Below are positions 47,973 through 57,358 of a stretch of 64,000 nt of DNA, in pieces. The notes below the pieces were generated by a model. The model saw only the letters and a program-made list of their open reading frames with translations, did not search any database and was not told the DNA's origin. The stretch covers positions 1 to 64,000 of the forward strand of contig JALHLK010000013.1 of assembly GCA_022844565.1 (NCBI GenBank). The letters are read 5' to 3'. A program made the position numbers and the translations under genes. Position 1 is the first letter of the stretch. Each line of letters starts with the position of its first letter. The stretch is from Saprospiraceae bacterium. GTDB taxonomy: Bacteria; Bacteroidota; Bacteroidia; Chitinophagales; Saprospiraceae.

Positions 47973-49196
47973 CTAAGTAGTTCTTTTTAATTTATCTAAC
48001 ACAAAAATACTAATAAGCAACAAAACCAAAGGTATTAATGTAAAATAAAAGCCATTTTGTGCCCCAAATTCCCTGAACGTATACCCAACAATCCTAGAGC
48101 CAATCGTACCTCCTAATGCCGAAAATATCACAATTAAACCCGTCATGGGTGCATGAAGGTTGATTGGTAAAGAATTTAAAACCGTAGAGTTTAATAAGGG
48201 ATAGATTGGTGAAATAAATAGTCCAACCAAAGGGAAAGCAAAAGCAATTTTTGGAATGGAGTTAAAGGTTGAAATTTCTTCATTAACAGCAACAAGGCTT
48301 GCCGTTTGGGGTAAAACAAAAATGACTAGTGCCATTGCCGCTATGATGCATGAAGAAAGAATATAAATTGGCTTAACATACTGTGTCAATAAACCCGCAA
48401 TCAACCTTCCAAGACCCAGAGATATTGCCAAAATGCTGGCCATCATTATACTTATGTTGGTAGAAAGTTTTATAACTTCTTTATTGAATGTGGGTAACCA
48501 AGTCATAATACCTTGCTCAATCATTACAAATAGAAATGCACTTATTACAAAAACGATCACAATTAATTTAGCCATTAACTTAAACATTTGGGTGAAGTCA
48601 GTTTTTTCATGTACAACTTCAGTATCTGACTTTTCTTTGAAGGGAGTAGACCATAAGAATAAAAATGACAATGTACTTAAAGCTGCTAAAACCCAATATA
48701 CATTCAACCAACTATCAGGTTTTGAGTCAATATTGAAAGCTGGAAACAAGAAATAGGCCAATGCAATGCCAAACATAAAGACACCTTCGATGGTACTCAT
48801 CAGAGAACTGTGTTCTTTCTCTGTGTGGGTGATTAAGCCGATCATACTATAGACAGAGACCTTTATCAATGCAAATGAAATACCGACCAATGTGAATAAT
48901 ATTCTAGAAGTATTAAAAGAATTGCCAAAATACATCACAATACAACCTATGGTAACCAACCCTAATGCAATCAACATCGCCCTCTTGTAACCAATTTTTG
49001 GTAGAAATGAGGCAAGTAAAAATGATACAATGGCAATCGGCATATCTTTGAATAATTCTAAAGTACTGGCTTGCACCTCATCTATTCCAAAATTTTGAAT
49101 AGATTTTAAAATCACAATTCCCACACTATTAAGCAATATAGCAAAAACAAAATAATTGATAAATAATGATAGCTTTAATCTAAATTCACTTGACAT
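47973..49196 (-). CDS. MFS transporter
   Basis: About 407 aa from the ATG at 49196 (MSSEFRLKLSLFINYF), with 12 predicted membrane helices and the MFS loop ASFLPKIGYKRAMLI between helices 2 and 3. Divergent from trehalase, 46 bp between chosen starts, which suggests a sugar substrate such as trehalose or a glucoside. Sequence motifs do not fix the substrate. An upstream TTG in frame would overlap the trehalase gene and is less likely. Confidence 0.85.
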   Translation of the reverse strand: MSSEFRLKLSLFINYFVFAILLNSVGIVILKSIQNFGIDEVQASTLELFKDMPIAIVSFLLASFLPKIGYKRAMLIALGLVTIGCIVMYFGNSFNTSRILFTLVGISFALIKVSVYSMIGLITHTEKEHSSLMSTIEGVFMFGIALAYFLFPAFNIDSKPDSWLNVYWVLAALSTLSFLFLWSTPFKEKSDTEVVHEKTDFTQMFKLMAKLIVIVFVISAFLFVMIEQGIMTWLPTFNKEVIKLSTNISIMMASILAISLGLGRLIAGLLTQYVKPIYILSSCIIAAMALVIFVLPQTASLVAVNEEISTFNSIPKIAFAFPLVGLFISPIYPLLNSTVLNSLPINLHAPMTGLIVIFSALGGTIGSRIVGYTFREFGAQNGFYFTLIPLVLLLISIFVLDKLKRTT

Positions 49197-49242
49197 TTTA
49201 ATAATTTTGAGCCAATATAACCCAAATTTTATAAAAGAAAAA

Positions 49243-50703
49243 ATGTTCTCCATGCAAAGACCATATTATTCTGAATTAGAAATAATTTTTCTGCGAGCTA
49301 TTCGAGAAGGTGTTTCTGTTGATGGCAAATTAATAGCCGATGCAAAAGCTAAGTTTGCTTATGAATATATTCAAAAAGCTTATGAAAATGAAAAAGATGA
49401 CTTAAACTTTGACTTTAAGTCTTTCTTCTTAACAAACTTTGAAATAAATAGTTACAATAATGAATTTATTACAGAAACTGATATAAGCATAGATCAACAT
49501 ATCAATAAATTATGGAATGTACTAGGAAGAAAAGCTGATGAAGATGACGAATATACTTCGTTAATTCCTTTACCATATCCCTATATAGTGCCTGGTGGAA
49601 GATTCAAAGAGATCTATTACTGGGATAGTTATTTCACAATGTTAGGACTTAAAATTCATCAGAAGTTGGATGAAATAGAATCCATGATAAAAAACTTTGC
49701 CTATTTGATAGATCAATATGGATATGTTCCCAATGGCAATAGAATGTATTATCTCGGTCGATCACAACCGCCATTTTTTAGTCTAATGGTAGAATTGCTC
49801 GCACAAGAAAAGGGGGAGCATATTTATCAACAATTCATGCCCCAGCTTATAAAAGAAGCAGAATTTTTTGGCAGTATGAATCGTCAAAGAACTGTGAATG
49901 AATTTCAAGTTACAATATATTTCGACATAAATGAAAGTCCAAGAATTGAAATGTACCTTGATGATGTCAATTTAGCTCAATCTATTGAAAACAAAGCACA
50001 CTTTTATCAAAACATTAGGTCGGCCTGTGAATCAGGTTGGGATTTTAGTTCACGTTGGCTTGAAAATTCAGATGATTTGACTAGTATTAAAACACAAGAC
50101 ATAGCTCCAATCGATTTAAATTGCTTTCTTTATCATTTAGAAAAAACCATTTCTTCCTATTGTCAAGATGAAGACATTAAATATAAATTTGCAAGAAAAA
50201 CTGAGGCAAGAAAAATTGCAATTCTCAATGTATTTTGGAGTGAGGCAAATCAATGTTTTATGGATTTTGACTTATCAATAAATAAGCATAGTAAAATTGT
50301 CTCTTGTGCCATGCTATACCCTATTTTTGTTGGAATAGCTACTGATGAACAGGCAAAATTAGTTAAAGTAAAGGTTGAAGAGGAACTATTGAAAGATGGT
50401 GGTTTGTCGACTACTAATGTCCATACGCATCATCAATGGGATGCTCCAAATGGTTGGGCCCCACTACAATGGATAGGTGTAAAAGGTCTTATGAATTACG
50501 GCTATAATGATTTAGCATTAAAAGTAGCGCTACGTTGGACTTCATTAAATGAAAAAGTATTCTTACAAACTGGAAAGTTAATGGAAAAATACAATGTAGA
50601 GGATTTAACACTTTTAGGTGGTGGCGGTGAATATGAAGTTCAAGACGGTTTTGGATGGACAAATGGAGTATACCTAGCATTGAAAAAGTTAATCAGCGCC
50701 TAA
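49243..50703 (+). CDS. Trehalase (GH37)
   Basis: Glycoside hydrolase family 37 enzyme of about 486 aa that splits trehalose into two glucose units. Both family signatures are complete: PGGRFKEIYYWDSYF at about 117-131 and QWDAPNGWAP near 396-405. The catalytic general-base region GGGGEYEVQDGFGWTNGV is at the end. No signal peptide is seen, so it is probably cytoplasmic. The ATG at 49243 is chosen because the frame upstream runs over the start of the divergent transporter. Confidence 0.93.
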   Translation: MFSMQRPYYSELEIIFLRAIREGVSVDGKLIADAKAKFAYEYIQKAYENEKDDLNFDFKSFFLTNFEINSYNNEFITETDISIDQHINKLWNVLGRKADEDDEYTSLIPLPYPYIVPGGRFKEIYYWDSYFTMLGLKIHQKLDEIESMIKNFAYLIDQYGYVPNGNRMYYLGRSQPPFFSLMVELLAQEKGEHIYQQFMPQLIKEAEFFGSMNRQRTVNEFQVTIYFDINESPRIEMYLDDVNLAQSIENKAHFYQNIRSACESGWDFSSRWLENSDDLTSIKTQDIAPIDLNCFLYHLEKTISSYCQDEDIKYKFARKTEARKIAILNVFWSEANQCFMDFDLSINKHSKIVSCAMLYPIFVGIATDEQAKLVKVKVEEELLKDGGLSTTNVHTHHQWDAPNGWAPLQWIGVKGLMNYGYNDLALKVALRWTSLNEKVFLQTGKLMEKYNVEDLTLLGGGGEYEVQDGFGWTNGVYLALKKLISA

Positions 50704-50751
50704 GTAGAATTATATTCTTATGTGCTAAAATAGTTGCTTGTCCAGGTTTGT

Positions 50752-51267
50752 CTAATTACAAAGCAATGTAAGCTCAGAAGTAGTTACCGTATTGCTTTTA
50801 TTACCTGCTCGATCCAACATATAAACACTTAATGCAAGCTTATTTGTAGGCGTATCGTCAAGTTTTGAACAAGGAGGAGCGTTTGAGAATCTACAGCAAG
50901 TGGAAAATACATTTAAAGTGATCCTTCCTTCTATCCCATTGTTTGCTCCTTTTTCAGGAATGGCGGGGATTTTATAGGAATCATAAATTTCTTTCGTCCG
51001 GCTATCGATTAAGAATAAATTTAAATTCTGATCATTACTAGCTGTCCCAATATCACCATCACCATCTTTAAAATCCAAAATTAAAGATACACTATCTTGG
51101 TTTAACGTGCCTTGTCTCATTGTTTGTTTATTAAAACCAATAAAAGTCAATTCTGGTGTAGTACTAAAATTAGGACTTAAACTGCAAGCATACAATGAGG
51201 AAAAAAGTAAAATTACGTAAACGTAACAAACTGTAGAAATATTAAAGGTAAAAGGTCTAATCTTCAT
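50752..51267 (-). CDS. Hypothetical lipoprotein
   Basis: 171-aa lipoprotein; the hydrophobic signal ends in lipobox Cys28 (FSSLYACSLSP). The mature part is beta-rich and contains DFKDGDGDIGTASNDQN, a calcium-binding-like acidic loop seen in several Bacteroidetes surface lipoproteins, and a cysteine-rich CCRFSNAPPCSK. I do not recognise a function. Transcribed alone, convergent with trehalase. Confidence 0.72.
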   Translation of the reverse strand: MKIRPFTFNISTVCYVYVILLFSSLYACSLSPNFSTTPELTFIGFNKQTMRQGTLNQDSVSLILDFKDGDGDIGTASNDQNLNLFLIDSRTKEIYDSYKIPAIPEKGANNGIEGRITLNVFSTCCRFSNAPPCSKLDDTPTNKLALSVYMLDRAGNKSNTVTTSELTLLCN

Positions 51268-51361
51268 TATCCAAAGATAAATAAACTTTTTATTTCTAAA
51301 GATAAAATTATAGCAACTTTAACAGAAGAGTTCAACCTTTTACCAATAAAATAAACAAAAA

Positions 51362-52561
51362 TTATGGTAAATATGATAAACCATTACGCGTTTTCCATAA
51401 AAAATATTTCTCTAAAAGAACTTTCGTGAAATCATATAAAACGTTGGGTATCATGATTGCAAAAGTTCGAGGCTTGAACAAGTGATTGCTTAAAATTAAA
51501 ACTTCTTTTTTACCTGCATCCATAATACACAGACCCATTATTTTACCCCACGGCTTATTTATGAAATCAGTTTCGCCCTTCGTTACTTTAATTATATTTT
51601 CGGCAACTATTTTTCCAGTCACATCACTTGGGTATCCAGTTTTAGGAATGGTAAATGGTATTTTCCCTTGTTTAAATGGGGCAGGAACATCAACATTTAA
51701 GCCTGCTGCCCAAATATTTTCATACGTTTTGTGTTGATAATTTTCCTTGACTGGAATAAAATTATTAACTGGATTACCCAAATCTGGACTATTTTTAATT
51801 AGATCAACACCTACGAAAGGAGGCATTAACATCACAAACTTAGTATTAATTTCTTCGCCTGTACTTAATATCACTTTATCTTCTTTTACTTCTTGAATGC
51901 CGACATCAGTTTTGTAATGGATATTAAACATCCCCATAAAAGTCTTCAACATAGTTTCACCAAGTGGCATACCATCTATACCAAAATGACCTAAATACGG
52001 CTCTGGAGTGACCCAATATAAATCTACTTTATTTCTTATGTCATTTTCTCTCAACCACTTTTCTATATTAAAGAGAAATTCGTACGCGGCTCCCATACAT
52101 CCCGCATTTTGAGTCGCACCAATTACAATAGGACCAGGGTTTTTCTTAAATTCTTCAAGCTTTTCTCTTGTGTCCATCGCACCAATTGGTGTTCCTATAT
52201 AACAAGAGTGTTCTTTGACTCCTTTTGCAATATCAAAATTAACGCGTGGACCAGTAGCCAAAATCAAATGATCATAAGGGTAAACACCGTTTTCAGTAGT
52301 AACTTGATTTTTTATAGGATCTACTTTAATAGCGGTATCTAAAACAAATTTGACGCCCTTTTTAGTCAATATAGGCTCTCTAGGTACCGTGATATCTTCT
52401 ACTTCCCTCCTACCAATAGGAACCCAAATTAAGGAAGGTATGTATAGAAAGTCTTTATTACGATCTATTAAAGTCACTTCGACGTTATCTTTTAATTTCC
52501 TTTTTAATTCTAGGGCTGCGGTAGATCCAGCAAAATTTCCACCAACGACTACTACTTTCAT
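51362..52561 (-). CDS. NAD(P)/FAD-dependent oxidoreductase, sulfide:quinone reductase-like
   Basis: About 399 aa from the ATG at 52561, which directly opens the FAD motif VVVVGGNFAGSTAALELK. Middle motifs YDHLILATGPRVNFD (second glycine-rich region) and GATQNAGCMGAAYEF with Cys155 match the sulfide:quinone reductase-like group. A candidate second cysteine, Cys120, precedes it. A C-terminal amphipathic stretch may anchor it to the membrane. Type and physiological electron acceptor are not fixed by eye. Confidence 0.8.
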   Translation of the reverse strand: MKVVVVGGNFAGSTAALELKRKLKDNVEVTLIDRNKDFLYIPSLIWVPIGRREVEDITVPREPILTKKGVKFVLDTAIKVDPIKNQVTTENGVYPYDHLILATGPRVNFDIAKGVKEHSCYIGTPIGAMDTREKLEEFKKNPGPIVIGATQNAGCMGAAYEFLFNIEKWLRENDIRNKVDLYWVTPEPYLGHFGIDGMPLGETMLKTFMGMFNIHYKTDVGIQEVKEDKVILSTGEEINTKFVMLMPPFVGVDLIKNSPDLGNPVNNFIPVKENYQHKTYENIWAAGLNVDVPAPFKQGKIPFTIPKTGYPSDVTGKIVAENIIKVTKGETDFINKPWGKIMGLCIMDAGKKEVLILSNHLFKPRTFAIMIPNVLYDFTKVLLEKYFLWKTRNGLSYLP

Positions 52562-52731
52562 GATTTTAAATGTTTTATTTATCACAAAATTAGAATTTAG
52601 AAGAAGTACCTTCACTGATTTAAATCATTATTAAAGATGACTAAGCCATTGATAATGTTCAATGTATCAATTGTTACATTCGGTAATTGCAAAAAGAGAA
52701 ACGTAAACTTTAAATGACTTGATATTCCTTC

Positions 52732-53535
52732 CTAATCTAGATTTGATGGAATAAGCCAATTTTTATTGAGGAGTACTTTTAGATTTTCTCTTTTCAAAAA
52801 AGCTATTACACCTTTTGCTCCGCCCAAATGAGCCGCACCAAAACAAAAGAAAAAAGACTGATCAGCGTTTTCCTCTAACAACGTAATGATGTGCTTGGCC
52901 ATTACCTCATTTCTATCATATAACATCAATTTCCTGATTCCTCCTAGACTTTTCTTAGACTTTTTATAGATTTTATTTACCTCATTAGTAAAATAGCCTT
53001 CAATTAACTGAGATTGATTTTTTTTAAATTTGGAGACATTATAAAGTGCGTCTTGCAGCATCTTGGCTTGTAAATCCATTGGAACGCTTTGAGCTATAAG
53101 TATCTGTTGCTCCATTGACTCTAGTCCTGCCACACTGATATTATGTGACAAGGCATGTTGAAAAAGTAGTGCATCTAAAGAAGAATCTTGATGTTTCGCT
53201 ACAATTTCACCAAGTTTAGATACTACGAAAAGCGGCTTTATATTGGCCATTTGATCTAAGTTAACATTAAAATATTTTTTGCTTATCTTATTGAGTTTTG
53301 AATATTTTCGCAAAGAGTAGAGATCTTTTAAAACCGTTCCTTCTGGCATATGAAAAGCATCCACAAAATTATTAGATACTTGGGTTATATCCATTTCTCC
53401 GTAAAACATATTACACCTATTGATATAAGGTTTTAAACTTTCGGCAACCAAATTTACTTTTGGACCACCAAGATGGATGGTACCAAAGATGTAATGTTGT
53501 CTTGAGCTTCCTACAACTGATAGGTTAAAAAGCAT
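52732..53535 (-). CDS. TraB/GumN family protein
   Basis: 267-aa protein of the TraB/GumN fold, related to Tiki metalloproteases. The N-terminal GxxH motif is FGTIHLGG (about 17-24) and the C-terminal one is FGAAHLGGAKG near 238-248; an acidic GEMDITQ stretch supplies a further metal ligand. No signal peptide is seen, unlike many family members. Function in bacteria unknown. Confidence 0.78.
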   Translation of the reverse strand: MLFNLSVVGSSRQHYIFGTIHLGGPKVNLVAESLKPYINRCNMFYGEMDITQVSNNFVDAFHMPEGTVLKDLYSLRKYSKLNKISKKYFNVNLDQMANIKPLFVVSKLGEIVAKHQDSSLDALLFQHALSHNISVAGLESMEQQILIAQSVPMDLQAKMLQDALYNVSKFKKNQSQLIEGYFTNEVNKIYKKSKKSLGGIRKLMLYDRNEVMAKHIITLLEENADQSFFFCFGAAHLGGAKGVIAFLKRENLKVLLNKNWLIPSNLD

Positions 53536-53623
53536 ATATTGAAATATTGAACATAAATTTATATAGTAGTTAATTAAGCATAAAATAATGATGTGTTGAG
53601 GTCACTAAATATGCAGGGTTTTC

Positions 53624-54823
53624 TTAAATTTTTCTTCTTTTAATCTCTTGGTCAATAAAATTAAGTTCTCTACTCATTTCACCAGTAACAGAAGAGTTCT
53701 CTTCAGCACGACGGATTAGGTATGGTATAACTTCTTTCACAGGACCATATGGCACATATTTAGCCACATTATATCCCGCATCGGCTAAATTAAAAGTAAT
53801 GTAATCACTCATCCCATATAATTGACAAAAATTAATATGAGAATGGGTTTTATCTAAAGCTCTTTCGTCCACTAATTGTGCTTGCAAGAGGTTTGATTTT
53901 ATATTATGGGTAGCACTACAAAAACCTATCGTTTCATAATTATCTACACAATATACTACACCTTCATCAAATTGATTATCGGTAGCAGCTTTATCTGGTT
54001 GGACTGGAGAAGGGTACCCTTTATCTTCTGCCCTACTTCTTTCCTTATCCATATAAGCACCCCTCACCATTTTAGCACCTAAGAAAAAATTATTTTCTAA
54101 TGCAATTTGGTGTTCAGATTTTAATTGATCCAACTTATTTTGAAGATACATTTGATAGGTGTTGTAAACAATTACCTTTTTCTTGTTATAAAGCTTCATC
54201 ATTTCAATAGCTATGTCGTCAATGGGCTTTTGTATCCAACTTTCCTCTGCATCGATAAATACACCAACTCCCAATTCTTCTGCTTTACTACAGATATTAT
54301 CTACCCTTTCTTTGGATTTTTCAAAAGCCTTTTCTTCTGCACTCGTTAATTTCTGACCTGCATTAATTTTTTCTAAAATTTCATTAGAAGCTAGCCCTGT
54401 GACTTTTATGCTGATGACAGGCACACTGTTATTAGAAGCAGCCATCTCTATCGCTTTAAAGTTTTCTAGCATTACTGCGTCAAAGTCCGACTCTTTAGTT
54501 TTACCTTCTGCTCCATAATCTAAAATAGTCAATGTATCATAGTTATTGAGTAGATCAATTGTCTTTTGACAATCCAAGAGGGTTTCTCCACCCACGAATT
54601 GAGGAAATATCGTATTTTTAATACCAAAATTTGTAAAAGGAATTTTAAGTTTAAGACCCAACATCGCTAAGCCTGTGGTTGCTTTGACCAATGTTGGATT
54701 ATTCATTAGTTTGAAAAGATAGGCTGTTTTTATAAGTTCTGAATTTGATTTATAAGAAAAGGCTATTTTAGTGTTTTCTAAATCAAGTTTTGACTTTGTA
54801 TCTATTTTATCGTTTTTACCCAT
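53624..54823 (-). CDS. Proline dehydrogenase
   Basis: FAD-dependent TIM-barrel enzyme, about 399 aa from the ATG at 54823, oxidising proline to pyrroline-5-carboxylate. The flavin-contact segments LGAKMVRGAYMDKERSRAED and GYPSPVQPDKAATD, NYETIGFCSATHN and the terminal PYLIRRAEENSSV (substrate arginines) are all present. Monofunctional, without the PutA aldehyde dehydrogenase part, as in other Bacteroidetes. Eight bp after aroE. Confidence 0.92.
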   Translation of the reverse strand: MGKNDKIDTKSKLDLENTKIAFSYKSNSELIKTAYLFKLMNNPTLVKATTGLAMLGLKLKIPFTNFGIKNTIFPQFVGGETLLDCQKTIDLLNNYDTLTILDYGAEGKTKESDFDAVMLENFKAIEMAASNNSVPVISIKVTGLASNEILEKINAGQKLTSAEEKAFEKSKERVDNICSKAEELGVGVFIDAEESWIQKPIDDIAIEMMKLYNKKKVIVYNTYQMYLQNKLDQLKSEHQIALENNFFLGAKMVRGAYMDKERSRAEDKGYPSPVQPDKAATDNQFDEGVVYCVDNYETIGFCSATHNIKSNLLQAQLVDERALDKTHSHINFCQLYGMSDYITFNLADAGYNVAKYVPYGPVKEVIPYLIRRAEENSSVTGEMSRELNFIDQEIKRRKI

Positions 54824-54831
54824 TTTTAATA

Positions 54832-55557
54832 TTAATTTTCGTTCCAAATTTCCCAAGATTTCTCTGCTTGTAATATGAGCATATCTTCTCCATTTTTTAT
54901 TGTAGCATTTTTGTTTTTTCCCAATTCTAAAAATTTTGTCAATCTAGGGTTGTACACTAAATCATACAAAAAATGATTTGAAGTGATGCTATCATAGGGG
55001 ATTTTTGGGCATTCTGAAATTTTAGGATACATGCCTAATGGTGTTGTATTTATAAGTAAGGAATGTTCTTTTATAACATTGTCGGTAACTTCTTCATAGG
55101 AGAAAAGTCCTTGTCTTCTAGATACCAATGTATAGGGAATCCCCAACTGATCCAATACAAAGATAACTGCCATTGCTGCGCCTCCTGTACCAAAAACCAA
55201 TGCTTTACCATTAAAATTGGGTCCAATCATACTCAAAAGTGAATGTTCAAAACCAAAAGTATCCGTGTTGTAGCCAACAAGCTCACCATTCACATTCTTC
55301 ACACAGTTTACTGCCCCAATTTTGTGTGCACTCTCATCTAGACGATCAAGCATGTCGATGATATCCACTTTATAAGGGATAGTGACATTAAATCCTTTCA
55401 GACCCTCAGATATCAACTTACCAACCTCGAGTACATGTTGGATAGGATAGGCTTTATATTCATAGTCTGTTAATCCCAATGCTTTGAATTTATTTTCAAA
55501 AAAACCAGGTGAAAAAGAATGGGAAAGTGGAAAACCTATTAAACCGAATTTCTTCAT
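54832..55557 (-). CDS. aroE: Shikimate dehydrogenase
   Basis: 241-aa NADP-dependent enzyme converting 3-dehydroshikimate to shikimate. The N-terminus has SHSFSPGFFENKF, the catalytic Lys/Asp are in VTIPYKVDIIDMLD and NTDTFGFEHSLL, the NADP turn is FGTGGAAMAV (about 122-131) and LINTTPLGMYP follows. Slightly short beside the usual 270 aa. Middle gene of ridA-aroE-proline dehydrogenase with 7-8 bp spacers. Confidence 0.93.
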   Translation of the reverse strand: MKKFGLIGFPLSHSFSPGFFENKFKALGLTDYEYKAYPIQHVLEVGKLISEGLKGFNVTIPYKVDIIDMLDRLDESAHKIGAVNCVKNVNGELVGYNTDTFGFEHSLLSMIGPNFNGKALVFGTGGAAMAVIFVLDQLGIPYTLVSRRQGLFSYEEVTDNVIKEHSLLINTTPLGMYPKISECPKIPYDSITSNHFLYDLVYNPRLTKFLELGKNKNATIKNGEDMLILQAEKSWEIWNEN

Positions 55558-55564
55558 TAAATTA

Positions 55565-55948
55565 TTAGAATTTTACAGCAATACAACTGATTTCAACATT
55601 GACATACTTGGGTAAGTTGGCTACTTGAACCGTCTCACGTGCAGGTGCCGTATCAGCATTAAAAAAACTGCCATAGACGGCATTGACTCTGCCAAACATT
55701 TCCATATCTGTAAGAAAAATAGAAGATTTTACTACATTTTCAAATGTTAGTCCAGCTTCATTAAGAATAGCAGCCAAGTTTTTCATTACTTGAGTGGTTT
55801 CTTCTTCTATATTAGAAAGATTGAGTTCTCCTGTTGATGGTATGATTGCTACCTGACCGGACACATAAAGTGTATCATTGATCATAATAGCTTGATTATA
55901 AGGACCTACAGGAGCAGGAGCTAGGGATGTTTGTATAATTTTCTTCAT
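55565..55948 (-). CDS. RidA-family reactive intermediate deaminase
   Basis: 127-aa trimeric protein that hydrolyses reactive enamines/imines made by PLP enzymes. It opens KKIIQTSLAPAPVGPYNQA, with LYVSGQVAIIPSTGEL and the terminal APARETVQVANLP carrying the conserved active-site arginine, then NVEISCIAVKF. First gene of its operon. Confidence 0.94.
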   Translation of the reverse strand: MKKIIQTSLAPAPVGPYNQAIMINDTLYVSGQVAIIPSTGELNLSNIEEETTQVMKNLAAILNEAGLTFENVVKSSIFLTDMEMFGRVNAVYGSFFNADTAPARETVQVANLPKYVNVEISCIAVKF

Positions 55949-56117
55949 TTTGTTATCAATATTCTATTAAAATTGTAAAACTAACAAAAAAAGTACATTC
56001 TCGTTTAAATTTAGATAAAGTTGTTTAAAGCTATTAGCTTTGAGCGGTTAGCTATGAGCTCTAAAAAAATGGTTCTACCCTTTAAATTATTCAAAAAGTT
56101 CATTAGTAAAAGCACTA

Positions 56118-56276
56118 GTGCTCCGTCTAAATAAAAAATTAAATAATTTGTGGCTCTTTTTGAATATCTCTTCGTTAAAAAGCCTAGCTGAACTAGCCAG
56201 TTCAACTACGTTTTTCGCCTTGATCTATCCAAAAATAACTCACAACTTAATTTAAAAAATAAATTAGACGGAGCAC
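56118..56276. mobile_element. MITE-like element with GTGCTCCGTCTAA terminal inverted repeats
   Basis: 159 bp bounded by the perfect 13-bp inverted repeats GTGCTCCGTCTAA (56118-56130) and TTAGACGGAGCAC (56264-56276); similarity continues weakly inwards (TTAAAT, TTGTG). Both ends are flanked by a TA dinucleotide, compatible with a TA-type target duplication. The interior has a hairpin TGAACT-AGCC-AGTTCA and no gene. It ends 9 bp from the lpxK stop. Candidate non-autonomous transposable element; no transposase in the window. Confidence 0.7.
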
Positions 56277-56284
56277 TAGATAAA

Positions 56285-57355
56285 TCACTTATCAATCTCT
56301 AATAATCTTTCTTTTATATCAACATCGAACCTTTCCTTGCCATCAAACAAGAATTCAACCCAAACAGGCAACACAAACACATTGATTTTCTCTTTGATAA
56401 ATGTTTCATAATGAAGAGCAAGTCGAGTGGCATCTTTTTCCGTGGTTAACAGTATTCGCGAGGCTTCGTCTGGCATTCTTTTGTATGCTTCTAAAATGTT
56501 TTGAATATCAAACTCGGTAAAATATCTGTGATCTTCATATTCAAGATTTTTTACCTCAAAATTAAATTTATCTAAATAATCCATCAGATAAGAGGTGCTC
56601 GCAATAGCTGTCACCAACAATACAGATTTCACCCTATTAAAATCCAATTTGTAAGAGCCTTCATAGAGCGAGTAAGGTTTACCATAAATATATTTTGAGA
56701 AGTACACCTTTTGATAGTCAAGAGGTTTTAACTCAGAAATTATTTCTTGGGCTTCATTTTCTGAAAGGTCAGACGGGCACTTTGATACAATAATGATATC
56801 TGCTCTTTCTGCCGAAGATTTGCGCTCTCTCAATCTTCCCATTGGGAGCAGAAAGTCTTTTGTGTATCTATTTTGATAAGACGTAATTAAAATATTTACA
56901 TCAGGAAATACAGAACGATGTTGATAGGCATCGTCTAATATGATTGTTTCTAGGTTTGGTTGTCTTTTGACCATTTCGGGTATGCCAGTAGATCTACTTT
57001 CGCATACTGCCACAGTAACATCTTGATATTTCTTAGCATACATCAGAGGTTCGTCTCCTACATTTTTAGAATTATCACTTTGACTCACCATCCTAAATCC
57101 ATTAGTCGATCGATTATATCCTCTACTGAGAACACCGACATTAATGTATGGTTTGAGTAAATTTAATAAATACTCGACGTGTGGCGTTTTACCAGCACCA
57201 CCTACTGTAAGATTTCCGATACTTATTATAGGAATAGAAAACTTAGTAGACTTTAATAAATCTACTTCATAAAAAACATTCCTAAGTCCTACCGTTAGGC
57301 CATATAAAACAGAAAAAGGCCACAATAAGATACGAACAATTGGATTTTTGATCAT
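56285..57355 (-). CDS. lpxK: Tetraacyldisaccharide 4'-kinase
   Basis: Membrane-associated kinase of 356 aa adding the 4'-phosphate to the lipid A precursor. P-loop NLTVGGAGKTPHVEYL lies at about 48-63; the N-terminal helix (IVRILLWPFSVLYGLTVGL) embeds in the membrane. Catalytic motifs GVLSRGYNRST, LDDAYQHRSV and TTEKDATRL follow. Three bp after the S41 protease gene, so cotranscribed. Confidence 0.95.
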   Translation of the reverse strand: MIKNPIVRILLWPFSVLYGLTVGLRNVFYEVDLLKSTKFSIPIISIGNLTVGGAGKTPHVEYLLNLLKPYINVGVLSRGYNRSTNGFRMVSQSDNSKNVGDEPLMYAKKYQDVTVAVCESRSTGIPEMVKRQPNLETIILDDAYQHRSVFPDVNILITSYQNRYTKDFLLPMGRLRERKSSAERADIIIVSKCPSDLSENEAQEIISELKPLDYQKVYFSKYIYGKPYSLYEGSYKLDFNRVKSVLLVTAIASTSYLMDYLDKFNFEVKNLEYEDHRYFTEFDIQNILEAYKRMPDEASRILLTTEKDATRLALHYETFIKEKINVFVLPVWVEFLFDGKERFDVDIKERLLEIDK

Positions 57356-57358
57356 ATA

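Noticed and set aside
56011-56205. Minus-strand open frame of 64 codons
   Set aside because: Crosses the end of the MITE-like element; no recognisable protein.
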